A program made the translations under genes and the position numbers. From Collimonas fungivorans Ter331 (GTDB taxonomy: Bacteria; Pseudomonadota; Gammaproteobacteria; Burkholderiales; Burkholderiaceae_D), in the NCBI RefSeq assembly GCF_000221045.1, contig NC_015856.1, positions 3,120,542 through 3,184,541 on the forward strand: a DNA stretch of 64,000 bases. Reading direction: 5' to 3'. Shown piece by piece: positions 12,576 to 23,722 of the stretch (position 1 is the first letter of the stretch; each line of letters begins with the position of its first letter). The notes below the pieces were generated by a model. It saw nothing but the letters and a program-made list of their open reading frames with translations, was not told where the DNA came from and did not search any database.

Positions 12576-13217
12576 TTAGTGAGTGAAGGTAGTCTGGGTA
12601 AATGTCTGAGTGTTGCGCGGGCCGAGCGCCATGATCGTGAGCCGATAGACCGGCCCCAGGTCTGTGCTCACCTTTTTGGTGGCGTCGGATCCCCCTTTGT
12701 CATCAACAAAAGAACCCATGGTGCAAGCTGATTTGTCGGGCACCGTCGTGCCCGCTACGCACATGCGGTCAATCACGTAACGCAACCTGATACCGGTGGC
12801 GGTGTCGGTGATGTCATCTTTTTTTGCTGAAGCTATCAATATATTCGGGATGCCTGGAAATTTTGGCGAGGTTGACGGCAAGGCGTGTGCCCAGTAATTC
12901 TGGTCCGGCTGGTCGCTGTACAGAACCGTCTCCGACACTAGCGCACCGCTGACAAACCTGGTCCGGACTTCGGCTACGGCGCGTTCGGTCTGGTTCGCCA
13001 GATCGCGCTTGAAGGCTAGATTGCCGGCAGTCAGTAAAGAGGTGTCAGTCGAACTGATCAGCGCTACGCTGGCCAGCATCAATATCAGCAGGGAAATCAG
13101 CGCCATGATCAATACGGATCCGCGCTGCCTCATGCATCGGTTTGATGGCAGACGGGCCGTGGATGCCTGATGCGCATTGCCTGGCTCTGATGATGGAATA
13201 GAGAAAGATGGAATCAT
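12576..13217 (-). CDS. pilX: Type IV pilus minor-pilin assembly protein PilX
   Basis: The 213-residue protein has the PilX pattern. A positively charged stretch ends in MRQRGSVLIMALISLLILML near residue 28, and the helix continues SVALISSTDTSLLTAGNLAFKRDLANQTERAVAE. PilX is one of the minor pilins that form the initiation complex with PilV, PilW, FimT and PilY1. GAAGG precedes the ATG at 13217, 12 bases after the pilW stop. A start at the internal methionine (13136) would remove an unusual 27-residue leader and cannot be excluded. Confidence 0.85.
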   Translation of the reverse strand: MIPSFSIPSSEPGNAHQASTARLPSNRCMRQRGSVLIMALISLLILMLASVALISSTDTSLLTAGNLAFKRDLANQTERAVAEVRTRFVSGALVSETVLYSDQPDQNYWAHALPSTSPKFPGIPNILIASAKKDDITDTATGIRLRYVIDRMCVAGTTVPDKSACTMGSFVDDKGGSDATKKVSTDLGPVYRLTIMALGPRNTQTFTQTTFTH

Positions 13218-13229
13218 GGCATGCCTTCG

Positions 13230-14405
13230 TCAGTTGTTCACCACAAGCGCATTGCGCAGGGGAATCGTGGCGTCCAGCACGCGATATCGGAATTTCTGTT
13301 CCGCCTCGTTTAAAGTCTTGACATAAGGAAAATCCGTATCGCCGAACATGGCGGACAAGGTCGCCGGCGAAACCACATTCTTGTCCTCCACTGCGGACCG
13401 AGTGATCAAGCCGATACGGATTGCCTTGATGGCGGCAATCCGTTTGCCGGCATCGACGCTGCCATTCAGCAACGCGCTGGCAGCATAATTGCCCGTAGGC
13501 GCAATCCAGGCGATGGTGCCGTTGTTGCCTTGGTCGACACCATAGATCGCGTGCATCTCGAGCACGCCATCGGCAATCTGGTCGACACTGGTCGTAGTGC
13601 CATTCAATAGATCGAAGGCGACCAAGGCATTATCCGATCCGACGCCATAAAGCTGAAACGATGGGGTGGAACCAAGGTTGATAGCGACCGAGTTGGAAGA
13701 GTAGCTGGTCAGAGCCTTGTCGGTGCCGGCGGTATAAAATTTTCCACCCAGCGGCAACACACCGGTGCTCGCAGATCCCGAATACGTCTTGTCAACTGAC
13801 TCAACCAGACATGCAGGCAGCGACCCAGTGTTGTCGCTAGAACGCTCAGCCACCAGCAATTGCTGCCCTGCAGAAAAAGACAGCGTATTCAACAGGTGTA
13901 GCGCACTCGGACTGGCAGTCGGGACGCTGGTCGACTCGATCGGCATTTCACCATAGCCAGCAGAGCCCGCCATCACGATCAGGGTGTCGGAAAGCTTGCC
14001 ATTTGGGTCTTTCGAAATAATCACCGGCGCTATACGAAAAGCGCCGCCGATACTTGCCTTCAAACTGGAAAATGGATCCGGCAGTGAGGTCGGCGGGATC
14101 ATCGCCTTGTCGTTATTCTTGGCGTTGATCGCACAACCGAAGGTCAGCGTGTACTGTTGGGAAAACCCGGTGCCGGCGCTCCTGATGGCCTGGTCCAGCT
14201 GATACAGCGCGAAGGCGCCGTTCTGGTTCATGTCGTTAGCTCCGGTGGTGTTTCTTTTACGCGCTTCGCTGACCGAAATCACGCTGAAAATCGCCAGCGA
14301 CACCACCAGGCCGATGGCCATCGCCACCATCAGCTCGATCAGGCTCAAGCCGTGCTGGAATAGCGGATGCATCGGCGGCGCCGTGCTTTCTGATTGCTTC
14401 TTCAT
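13230..14405 (-). CDS. pilW: Type IV minor pilin PilW
   Basis: The 391-residue protein has a type III prepilin signal: HGLSLIELMVAMAIGLVVSL near residue 18, processed at G|L in place of the usual G|F. The helix is followed by QNGAFALYQLDQAIRSAG, typical of PilW. The ATG at 14405 overlaps the pilV stop by ATGA, so a longer open frame upstream is ignored. It takes part in pilus initiation together with PilV, PilX and PilY1. Confidence 0.9.
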   Translation of the reverse strand: MKKQSESTAPPMHPLFQHGLSLIELMVAMAIGLVVSLAIFSVISVSEARKRNTTGANDMNQNGAFALYQLDQAIRSAGTGFSQQYTLTFGCAINAKNNDKAMIPPTSLPDPFSSLKASIGGAFRIAPVIISKDPNGKLSDTLIVMAGSAGYGEMPIESTSVPTASPSALHLLNTLSFSAGQQLLVAERSSDNTGSLPACLVESVDKTYSGSASTGVLPLGGKFYTAGTDKALTSYSSNSVAINLGSTPSFQLYGVGSDNALVAFDLLNGTTTSVDQIADGVLEMHAIYGVDQGNNGTIAWIAPTGNYAASALLNGSVDAGKRIAAIKAIRIGLITRSAVEDKNVVSPATLSAMFGDTDFPYVKTLNEAEQKFRYRVLDATIPLRNALVVNN

Positions 14406-14833
14406 TGCACCACTACCTCGGTCGTATAAGTATGGCTGGCCGCCGCCGTATTGTTCTTCGTGGCCGCGGTCCAGCTGATGGTGATGACGACCAGGCTGGC
14501 ATTGCTCGCATCGAGCTGGGCGACGCCGCTGCCGCCATGGAACGCCGACTTCACCCTGGCCTGCCAGTTGGTGTAGTCCTTGGCATTGCCGCCGTCGGCG
14601 GCGCATAGCAGATCGCAACTGCCGTTGGCCAATTTGCTCTTGCTCCACAAGATGGCGACCAAGTTGTCGGCGAGCAGCGCCGCCTGGCTGCGATCTTCGG
14701 CGCTGATGGAATTATTGATGGTTGCGGCCTGCAATCCGACCAGCCCCAGGATGCCGAACGAAAAAATCAGGATCGCCGCCAGTACCTCGATCAGCATAAA
14801 GCCGCCTTGCCGTTTCAGGGAGTGTTTCGTCAT
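14402..14833 (-). CDS. pilV: Type IV minor pilin PilV
   Basis: The 143-residue prepilin begins MTKHSLKRQGGFMLIEVLAA, with cleavage expected at G|F. It continues with ILIFSFGILGLVGLQAATINNSISAEDRSQAALLADN, the classic PilV helix. A cysteine pair (GSCDLLCAADGG) may form a disulfide. The start lies directly against the fimT stop at 14834, and the end overlaps pilW by ATGA. Confidence 0.92.
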   Translation of the reverse strand: MTKHSLKRQGGFMLIEVLAAILIFSFGILGLVGLQAATINNSISAEDRSQAALLADNLVAILWSKSKLANGSCDLLCAADGGNAKDYTNWQARVKSAFHGGSGVAQLDASNASLVVITISWTAATKNNTAAASHTYTTEVVVQ

Positions 14834-15391
14834 TTAGCATCCCGTCGGCGTGGTATTGGACAAAGCGAGGTTCGGGTCGCACATGCGGATCTGCCCGCCT
14901 TGCGTAACGACCACCAAGAGCCGACGGTCGCCAGAATTTTTGATTTCGAATTTATAGGACGCCGCACCGGCATTGTTGAGCCGTCCGAGACTGGTGAAAG
15001 TCAGGGTATCGACGTCGCCCGTGACAGTGACATTGGCATTTGCGCCGCCCAGTGAAGAGCCTTGCACGTAGAGATCGGAGTCGGCCGCCAGCAACGAGGC
15101 GGTTTGCTGCACGTACCAGTTGCTGCCGGTTTTCGAGGCTGCCGCGTCCTTGGCCGGCGTGGCTGCCGTGAGCCGGAAATCAACCAATCGGCTACGCCGC
15201 ACGGCTTCGGTTTTTGCCAGCCGTATGCCGTTTTGCAGGGCTTCGGCGGTGGACCTGACCTTGGTATTCTGAATCCAGTTGGTGAACGACGGCAAAGCCA
15301 CAGTCATCAGGATCGCCGTCACGGCAATAGTGACCATCAATTCGATCAGGCTGAAACCGCGGCCGCCTGAAGGGGACTGCGTCACGCGCAT
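14834..15391 (-). CDS. fimT: GspH/FimT family pseudopilin
   Basis: The 185-residue protein has RGFSLIELMVTIAVTAILM with cleavage at G|F, followed by ALPSFTNWIQNTKVRSTAEALQNGIRLAKTEAVRRSRLV. This is the diagnostic FimT/GspH stretch. It is a minor (pseudo)pilin. The ATG at 15391 overlaps the pilE stop by 10 bp, which fixes the start; the longer frame upstream is a shadow of pilE. Confidence 0.9.
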   Translation of the reverse strand: MRVTQSPSGGRGFSLIELMVTIAVTAILMTVALPSFTNWIQNTKVRSTAEALQNGIRLAKTEAVRRSRLVDFRLTAATPAKDAAASKTGSNWYVQQTASLLAADSDLYVQGSSLGGANANVTVTGDVDTLTFTSLGRLNNAGAASYKFEIKNSGDRRLLVVVTQGGQIRMCDPNLALSNTTPTGC

Positions 15392-15804
15392 GGCTGCCCT
15401 TTTTTTACAATCCAGGCGCGGTCGCATGTGCTGCCCCAGCCGTCTTTCAGTCTCGTGGTGGCTTTGATCAGCCCCTTGCCGACAGTGTAGGTATAGGTAT
15501 AAATAAACGCGCTGACAGGTCCCTGCCCGGTAGCTGTGATGGCATATTCCTGGTCTGTCAGGGCGCAGGTAAACGTGAAATTTTTGGTGTTGCCGCCGCA
15601 AGGCCCGGCGGCATATTTCCGGTTATCCTGATAAAACTGCTCCAGCTGCGCTTGCTCGGAAGCCATGCCATTGGTGGCGTCTACCAGATACCCGCGCAAC
15701 ACATAATCGGCATAGTTTGGATAGGCGATCGCCGACAGGATCGCAATGATGGCGATCGTGATCATCAATTCAATCAAGGTAAAACCTTTGCTTGCCATGG
15801 CCAT
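15382..15804 (-). CDS. pilE: Type IV pilin PilE-like
   Basis: The 140-residue prepilin starts MAMASKGFTLIELMITIAII (cleavage at G|F) and continues AILSAIAYPNYADYVLRGYLVDATNGMASEQAQLEQFYQDNRKYA, the PilE minor-pilin signature. A C-terminal disulfide loop is possible (GPCGG, FTCAL, STCDR, QPCA). GAGAAGG lies 5 bases before the first ATG. It is the first gene of the operon that runs to pilY1 and the TonB-like gene, so the promoter lies in 15805-16000. Confidence 0.9.
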   Translation of the reverse strand: MAMASKGFTLIELMITIAIIAILSAIAYPNYADYVLRGYLVDATNGMASEQAQLEQFYQDNRKYAAGPCGGNTKNFTFTCALTDQEYAITATGQGPVSAFIYTYTYTVGKGLIKATTRLKDGWGSTCDRAWIVKKGQPCA

Positions 15805-16212
15805 GCCGACCTTCTCTTCAGATGTGATTTTTTAACAAACAAGCGATATCCAGAACCGGCTGCCATGGTATTTTTTTTGCATCGGCAAACAAGGAGCTTG
15901 ATGACACGACCAAACCGCAATGCCGGACAGACGCGAGAATAACAATTCTTTCATAGGGGAAATATCGTCATATCCTGAACTTTATGTAGGGATTTCCTTG
16001 CACCCGATAGACTGGACCTTGCCGCTGTATCAAGTAAAATCCAGGGCAGCAATAGAGGTAAAATATGCTACTAAAAATGGCAATTGAAAAAGAAAACCAT
16101 TACTTACCGAGAGGTGCGCGATAATGGCGAAAAAATCGATGGTTCCGCGCATGCAAGCTCATGACGCAAAGAGCGCGGCTGGCATTTCCATCCATAATGA
16201 ATTGAGGGATTC
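15805..16212. other. Divergent promoter region between the pilus operon and the response regulator
   Basis: These 408 bases separate pilE (leftward) and a LuxR-type regulator gene (rightward). No gene is seen. Promoters for both must lie here, but I could not assign boxes reliably. Confidence 0.4.
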
Positions 16213-16845
16213 ATGATACGAGTACTGATTGCCGACGATCACGCGATCATGCGTGAAGGACTGAAACAATTGTTTGCGCTTGGTAAAGAGGTGGCGGTAG
16301 CCGAGGAAGCCGTCAACGGCGGACAAGTGCTCGATGCCTTGCAGACGGGCGGCATCGACCTGGTATTGCTGGACATGACCATGCCGGGCGTCAGCGGCGT
16401 CAACCTTATCCAGCGTATCCGCGCCCACGAATCCAATCCGCCGATCCTGGTGCTCAGCATGCACAATGAGCTGCCGATTGCGCGCCGGGCCCTGGCCGCC
16501 GGCGCCGCCGGCTACCTGACCAAGGATAACAAACCGGAAATACTGATGGCCGCCATCCGCAAAGTGGTGGCAGGAGGACGCTTCATCGATCCTGAACTGG
16601 CAGAACAGATGGTATTCGAATCGAGCAGCTCCGACCAGCGCCCGCCGCATGAACTCCTATCCGACCGGGAGTTCCACATCCTGCGGCTGCTGGTGCGCGG
16701 CAAAAGCGTCAACGAAGTTGCCGAAGAACTGGCGATCAGCAACAAGACTGTCAGCACCCACAAGGCGCGGCTGATGCAGAAAATGAATTTCCAGAATAAT
16801 GCGGAGCTGGTGCGCTACGCAGTTACCTACAACCTGATCGAGTGA
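16213..16845 (+). CDS. NarL/FixJ-type response regulator
   Basis: The 210-residue protein has an N-terminal receiver: the acidic pair in MIRVLIADDHAIMREGLKQ, phosphoacceptor aspartate in LVLLDMTMPGVSG near residue 54, and lysine in GYLTKDN near 104. The C-terminal LuxR-type HTH reads LSDREFHILRLLVRGKSVNEVAEELAISNKTVSTHKARL. It is a DNA-binding transcription factor. Its stop lies 15 bp from the stop of the convergent sensor kinase gene, its probable partner. It also diverges from the pilus operon, a possible target. Confidence 0.92.
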   Translation: MIRVLIADDHAIMREGLKQLFALGKEVAVAEEAVNGGQVLDALQTGGIDLVLLDMTMPGVSGVNLIQRIRAHESNPPILVLSMHNELPIARRALAAGAAGYLTKDNKPEILMAAIRKVVAGGRFIDPELAEQMVFESSSSDQRPPHELLSDREFHILRLLVRGKSVNEVAEELAISNKTVSTHKARLMQKMNFQNNAELVRYAVTYNLIE

Positions 16846-16860
16846 CGACCAGCCCCGTCC

Positions 16861-19857
16861 TCATTGATTCTCTGCCGCATCGGCGATGGGAATCGACACC
16901 CTGATCGTGGCGCCGGCGCCGGGCTCGCTGAAAATACTCACCTCGCCGCCGAGCATGTGAGCCCGTTCGCGGATCCCGACCAGGCCGAATGATTTCTTTT
17001 TTTGTACGCTGACATCAAAACCCCTGCCGTTATCGCGTATCTCCAGCAAGTAATGTTTTTCCTTCCTCTCCAGGCTGATTTCTACCCGGCTCGCTTGCGC
17101 ATGGCGGCTGATATTGGTCAATGATTCCTGCGCGATACGGAAAATGGTCGTGGTCCGCTTGTCATCCAGGACAATGTTTTCCTCGCGCACATCGAGGCGG
17201 CACGGAATGCCGGTATTGGCGGTAAATTCTTCGGTCAGCCACTCCAGCGCCGACACTATTCCCATGTCCAGCGCCGACGGCCGCAGCGACGACACGACAT
17301 TGCGCACGACCTTGATGGTAGCGTCGACCAGTGTCACCATGCGTTCGATTTTTCCTTGCAGCGATGGATTTTTCCCTCCGAACTCCAGGCCCACCACCGA
17401 CACGCCCATGCGCAAAGCCGACAGGTGCTGACCCAGCTCATCATGGATTTCGCGCGTCAGGTGCTTGCGCTCTTCCTCCCGCGACGCTTCCAGTTCATAA
17501 GCGCGCTCCTGTGCCTGCTGTTCCTTGAGCTGTTGGCGGGCCTCCAGCCTGCGCACGCGGTAGCGATGCATCAGATACAGAAGCAGCAGCGACAGCAAGC
17601 CGCAAAAAGCGTAGAACGTCCAGGTAGACCACCACGGCGGCAAGATCACGACCTCGACTTCCGCCGTCGAAGAATAGGCCTGCATGGGGGCATTGTCGGC
17701 CGCCACCTGGAAACGATAATGGCCTGGAGGCAAAGCCGCGTAGCGCACTTCGGGGACGCTGGTCTTCGACCAGTCAGGTTCCAGCCCTTGCATGCGGTAA
17801 CGAAAATTCAGGGTCTCGCGGTTCTGGTAAGACAATGCAGCCAGCTTGAAATTGAGCGGGCCGGAGCTCCACGGCAAGCGCACAGGCTGGCCGCGGGCAA
17901 GGGTTTCGCCGTCGCGCCCGATGCTTTCCACCAGCACATCCAGCTGCAATGGCGCAAACAGCGATTCCGGCCGCAGGATGTGGGAGGCGCCGCCGCTGGT
18001 TGCTACCCACATCGAGCCGTCGCTGTCTTCGTAAAAGGAGCGCATGTCCGTGTCGTTCCATACCAGCCCGCTATCCTGGTTGAAAAACCGCCATTGCTTG
18101 TGATTCCATACACTGATTCCGGTATCCGTGGATACCCATAACCAGCCCCGGCTGTCTTCGAACAACGCCAACACCGACCGATTCTGCAGCAGCGGTGGCG
18201 TCACCTCGCTGATGTCCACCGCCTCGCCCCGTACGACGCCATGCCAGACATTCCCCGCTTCAGCGCCCAGCCACAATGTTTCGTTCTCGGTGCAAGCGAT
18301 GGCGGCAGGCTGGAAAACCTGCGCCGCCGGCCTAGTTCGCGGCTTGCGCCAATGCACACCGTCAAAACGCAGCAGCCCTTTGTCGGTAACAAACCACAGC
18401 ACCCCGTCCCGGCCCTCGCAGCCTTGGTAGGCGTCGATATCCTCAATCGAAAGAAACTCCGTTACTTTTACCGGAACCGGATTGGATTGCGGCTGCTTGA
18501 TGCTGTAAATGCCGATCTCGGTAGCAATCCAGAGTTGTCCAGAGCGGTCGAAAAACAGGCTATTGATCGATGGCAGCTGAGCGACCTTGACGTCCGTTTC
18601 GGTACCGCTCCCACGGCGAACCAGGAGCCCTGAAAGCGAGCCGGCCCAGATATTGCCCTGGGCATCTTCAGCCATATTGGCCCATTGATGGGAGGTGCCG
18701 CCATAAGTTCCTGCAGTAACGGAAAAATATCCATTCTTCTGCAATATGGCGGAACCGGAACGAGTGCCGACATGCAGCAAATTTTGCCGGTCGCGCAAGA
18801 ACGACAGCACGACATTGCTGGGCAGGCCTTGCCTGGAAGTCCAGTTCTCCCAGTTCGGATAACCTATCCAATGTATCAGCCCATGGCCCGCCGATCCGAG
18901 CCAGACGCCGCCGTCGCGATCAAACAGGATGGAATTGATGCCGCCGCCTACTATCAGTCCGCTGGACTCGCTAAAGGATTCCCAGCTCTTGCCGTTCCAG
19001 CGCAGGATGCCTTCGTCTTGCCGGCTGAAAATCCTGCCGGTGGCGTCCATCGCCAGGAACGGGACTCCGTGCGCCTTCTGCTGCTGGTTCGGGTCTGGCG
19101 AACGGTCCTGGAAGACATGGCCACCTGGCGGCAGCACAAATATCTTGTGACTGCCACGCGCCCAGAGCATGCCTTGACGGTCATGAAGAATGGCGTGCCA
19201 ATTTTCGCCGGCGGGCAAACCGCTTTCCTTCCCCAGGACCGACAGCTTCCCCTGGTCGTAATGGCACAGCGTGAGGTCGCATCCCATCCACAAATCTCCG
19301 TGCGGACCGACATAGATGCTGAACAGGGTTTTCATCTCGGGATGAAGCGACAGTTGCTCTGCATCGAAAAACTCATGAGCCTGCCAGGAATGGCCTTGGT
19401 CCGCGGACAACAACAGCCACAAGCGGTCCCGGCTGGTCACCAGCAGACGGTCCGGCCCCAGGGTGGCGAAGGTCTGTCCTTGATAGAAAGCGAATTGTAC
19501 ATTTTGAAATTGCATGGACACGAAACGCTGCCCCTGCCACAGGTATAAACCTTCGGTGGTGCCGACCCACAGCCGGCCGCTGCCGTCGACATGCAGTGCG
19601 GTGATATACGGCGTGGGCAATCCTTGGCGCAGTTCAAAACGCTGGAAGCGCGCGCCGTCGTAGCGGAACAAACCGTTCGGGGTGCCAATCCACAGATAGC
19701 CGCCAGGCTCCTGCGCCAGGGCGCTGACAACCATGTTTGTCAAACCATCCGACTGACTGTAGTAACGCAGCGGCAGTTGCTGGCAAATTGCCGCCGGCAA
19801 CAGGCAAATCAACCACAGCATTACGATCAGTCGACGACACCAGCGCAAACTCATCAT
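16861..19857 (-). CDS. Sensor histidine kinase with two-component-regulator propeller (reg_prop) periplasmic domain
   Basis: The 998-residue protein has a signal/anchor (LIVMLWLICLLPAAICQQ) and then many propeller repeats of the type PGGYLWIGTPNGLFRYDG. A Y_Y_Y domain (NFRYRMQGLEPDWS, then LPPGHYRFQVAADN) precedes the membrane helix LLSLLLLYLMHRYRV near residue 755. The HisKA_3 histidine lies in REIHDELGQHLSAL near residue 804. The HATPase ends with NISRHAQASRVEIS and DNGRGFDV. It probably senses an extracytoplasmic ligand, often polysaccharide-derived in this architecture, and phosphorylates the regulator encoded convergently at 16213. AGGAACC precedes the ATG. Confidence 0.92.
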   Translation of the reverse strand: MMSLRWCRRLIVMLWLICLLPAAICQQLPLRYYSQSDGLTNMVVSALAQEPGGYLWIGTPNGLFRYDGARFQRFELRQGLPTPYITALHVDGSGRLWVGTTEGLYLWQGQRFVSMQFQNVQFAFYQGQTFATLGPDRLLVTSRDRLWLLLSADQGHSWQAHEFFDAEQLSLHPEMKTLFSIYVGPHGDLWMGCDLTLCHYDQGKLSVLGKESGLPAGENWHAILHDRQGMLWARGSHKIFVLPPGGHVFQDRSPDPNQQQKAHGVPFLAMDATGRIFSRQDEGILRWNGKSWESFSESSGLIVGGGINSILFDRDGGVWLGSAGHGLIHWIGYPNWENWTSRQGLPSNVVLSFLRDRQNLLHVGTRSGSAILQKNGYFSVTAGTYGGTSHQWANMAEDAQGNIWAGSLSGLLVRRGSGTETDVKVAQLPSINSLFFDRSGQLWIATEIGIYSIKQPQSNPVPVKVTEFLSIEDIDAYQGCEGRDGVLWFVTDKGLLRFDGVHWRKPRTRPAAQVFQPAAIACTENETLWLGAEAGNVWHGVVRGEAVDISEVTPPLLQNRSVLALFEDSRGWLWVSTDTGISVWNHKQWRFFNQDSGLVWNDTDMRSFYEDSDGSMWVATSGGASHILRPESLFAPLQLDVLVESIGRDGETLARGQPVRLPWSSGPLNFKLAALSYQNRETLNFRYRMQGLEPDWSKTSVPEVRYAALPPGHYRFQVAADNAPMQAYSSTAEVEVVILPPWWSTWTFYAFCGLLSLLLLYLMHRYRVRRLEARQQLKEQQAQERAYELEASREEERKHLTREIHDELGQHLSALRMGVSVVGLEFGGKNPSLQGKIERMVTLVDATIKVVRNVVSSLRPSALDMGIVSALEWLTEEFTANTGIPCRLDVREENIVLDDKRTTTIFRIAQESLTNISRHAQASRVEISLERKEKHYLLEIRDNGRGFDVSVQKKKSFGLVGIRERAHMLGGEVSIFSEPGAGATIRVSIPIADAAENQ

Positions 19858-20023
19858 TCAGGTTCCTATTGCCATTTGAGGACAAGGCTTTCCCAAGGAT
19901 GCCTTATGCAGCATGATATGGCAAAAATCCTTATGCAGGCATCCAATTGATACCTACCGTTCACAGGGTCCCCATGGCAACCGGACCCAAAATACAGGTC
20001 CGACCTGGAACATGCCGCTGCGT

Positions 20024-20257
20024 CTAAAAAAAACTCTTCAGCTCAGCAATTGAAAAATTGCTGGTTTCATGGAGGCTGATCAGGATGGATGCGCCGACCC
20101 GCAGCCGGCCATGGCGGATTTTACTGATGACAGGCGGAGCCACTTCGAGGCGGCGCGAAAGTGCGGCGTCGTTTTTCAGTCCCAGCTTGGCGATGACGGC
20201 GTCCAGCATCTTGTTGGCATTTTTAATGTACTCAGCCGTGTCGTCTGCATTCTTCAT
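20024..20257 (-). CDS. Small XRE-like helix-turn-helix protein
   Basis: The 77-residue protein contains a compact HTH: KLGLKNDAALSRRLEVAPPVISKIRHGRL resembles the Cro/CI-type fold, with the recognition helix near PPVISKIRHG. It is likely a small DNA-binding regulator, targets unknown. GAAGG lies 8 bases before the ATG. The 296 bases to its right up to the next gene show nothing recognisable. Confidence 0.7.
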   Translation of the reverse strand: MKNADDTAEYIKNANKMLDAVIAKLGLKNDAALSRRLEVAPPVISKIRHGRLRVGASILISLHETSNFSIAELKSFF

Positions 20258-20553
20258 TACTTGCCTTCGGTTGTTAAGATGAAATCAGATGAATTTACAA
20301 AAATGCTATTTTATTTTTATATTCCATTAGCAGATATGCTAATGGACCCGAGGAACGGAGGGCATCAGGAAATCATGATTTTCGGGTGGGCGCGCGCGAA
20401 ACCGGCGTCGGGAATTCCTTACGCCGCGTCAATTAGCCGACAACGGAACGGCGTACCATCCGGCATGGGAGCGTTGCATCCGTAGCTCAACCCAGGAGAC
20501 CCAAGCTGTAACGCTTGAGTAACCAGGTTGTCGCCGATGGTGCACTGCCATCG

Positions 20554-22310
<1,757 letters not shown>

Positions 22311-23030
22311 TCACTGAGTGCGGCGACCTGAGGTTCCCTGCATAGAAAATTCAACCGGTAACGTCGGCGCGGAAATCAGATTATTTAATCCGGCCTGTTC
22401 TATCGCGGCAACCATTGCTTGATAACCTTCTTTGCTGTCCCGGTACAGCAATACAACAGAAAATTCCTTATCCGCTGGATCGTTCGACGCAAGAACGATG
22501 GCTTCGGCTCCAGCCGCACGGAGCTGCGAAGCAATTGCCTGTGCGCGCTGTTCGAACGCAAATATAGCGCCTACATGTCGACGCTTGGCGACTGCTTCTG
22601 ATTGGCTGTAGGTGAGTTTTGCAGATGGAGGAAGTGTCTTCGCCGGTTCTGCCGTGACAATTTCTGGGGCATGTAGAGCAGCAGCCTGATCACTTACCGT
22701 ATTTGAATTTGCCGCCTCTATCTGATATTCATTGCCATCAACAAGTACCAACGTCAGTCCTCGTTCCCCAAGTGATTTTTTAAACTGGATAAAAATCTCA
22801 TCCGGTGAAAGCGGCTCGCTTGAGGCAAGGTTAATTGTTCCCCCTACTTCTCGAGCTAAATGAATCGAGCGGCCCGAATATTGACTGACCAGGCGTGTTG
22901 CATCCGGCAATCCGATATCTCGCCAAATGACATAAAACCGGTCTTCACAAAAGGCCGCTGTCGTGTATGAAAACGATAGAAGCGTCAATAGATACGTCGC
23001 GATCTTTTTTAATATTGATATCTGAAACAT
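22311..23030 (-). CDS. Secretin-N-domain-like periplasmic protein of unknown function
   Basis: The protein of about 239 residues has a signal peptide (YLLTLLSFSYTTAAFC). A segment RDIGLPDATRLVSQYSGRSI, then GGTINLASSEPLSPDEIFIQFKKSLGERGLTLVL, resembles N0/N1 domains of secretins such as GspD. The C-terminal half (AFEQRAQAIASQLRAAGAEA, then GYQAMVAAIEQAGLNNLISA) repeats a small alpha/beta shape. No secretin pore follows, so it is an orphan N-domain protein. A TTG twelve bases upstream (23042) is an alternative start. A sigma-54-type promoter lies about 215 bases upstream. Confidence 0.55.
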   Translation of the reverse strand: MFQISILKKIATYLLTLLSFSYTTAAFCEDRFYVIWRDIGLPDATRLVSQYSGRSIHLAREVGGTINLASSEPLSPDEIFIQFKKSLGERGLTLVLVDGNEYQIEAANSNTVSDQAAALHAPEIVTAEPAKTLPPSAKLTYSQSEAVAKRRHVGAIFAFEQRAQAIASQLRAAGAEAIVLASNDPADKEFSVVLLYRDSKEGYQAMVAAIEQAGLNNLISAPTLPVEFSMQGTSGRRTQ

Positions 23031-23245
23031 AACTCCCAACAATTATCGCGGCATCCCGCAGACGTATTCCGCAGGCAAATTTCTCATGCGATCTTGACTG
23101 CTGACATGTGCTTGCGAGATACATGACAGCAGTCCGAATGTCACATCAATGCGGCGGTTTCGGCTGTGCTCAAAGCTCCCTCATAGATGTGGACTCCACT
23201 GAAGTACGGATCAGTGCCGTACTGTGACCATTAGGCAGTAGCAGT

Positions 23246-23261
23246 AGCACGATCCGTGCCA
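23246..23261 (-). promoter_or_regulatory. Sigma-54-type promoter, copy 1
   Basis: Minus strand TGGCACGGATCGTGCT has GG and GC ten bases apart, matching the -24/-12 consensus TGGCAC-N5-TTGCW except for one base (GTGC for TTGC). Two near-identical copies stand at 32981-32996 and 33349-33364. It points toward the gene at 23030. Confidence 0.65.
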
Positions 23262-23380
23262 AATCGAATGTTTAGCATGCAGTCAAACGAATCCAGATGA
23301 AACATCAGAAAGCGAGCCGCACTTGCACTACCAAGTACATGGACAAAAATTTGACCAAAAATAAAAAAACTGACAAATAT

Positions 23381-23394
23381 TGTTAGCGCTATCA
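23381..23394. promoter_or_regulatory. Palindrome TGTTAGCGCTATCA, candidate activator site
   Basis: This one-mismatch version of TGTTAGCGCTAACA lies 120 bases upstream of the sigma-54-type element at 23246-23261. The arrangement repeats at 33219-33232, and about 65 adjacent bases are also conserved. The spacing suits an enhancer site for a sigma-54 activator; a LacI-type operator is the alternative. The remaining bases from 23400 to 23722 hold no gene I can support. Confidence 0.5.
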
Positions 23395-23722
23395 CCAACT
23401 GCCGCGGTTTTGTGTAACTTGGAGTCGGTTAAATTTTCTACGCGAACGAGGTCACAAAATGATATCGAAAGAAAAATATCATGGGCGACATGATAATCAC
23501 AAAAAAATCGAAGATACAGAAAACCTTTAGCCTCATCCATGGCGTGCTGATAGACCGATTCTCGGCCCAACTGCAGAAAAGGATACAGAGTTGGTCCTTG
23601 GTGAATCTGCTCTGGCTGGACCGCTACAAGAAGATGCAGGCCAAGCATATGTTGGCGTCGGAGTTGAGCCGTCACCTGCGTGCGATACCGTTCCAGCACA
23701 TGACCCTACCTCTCGCGCATGC

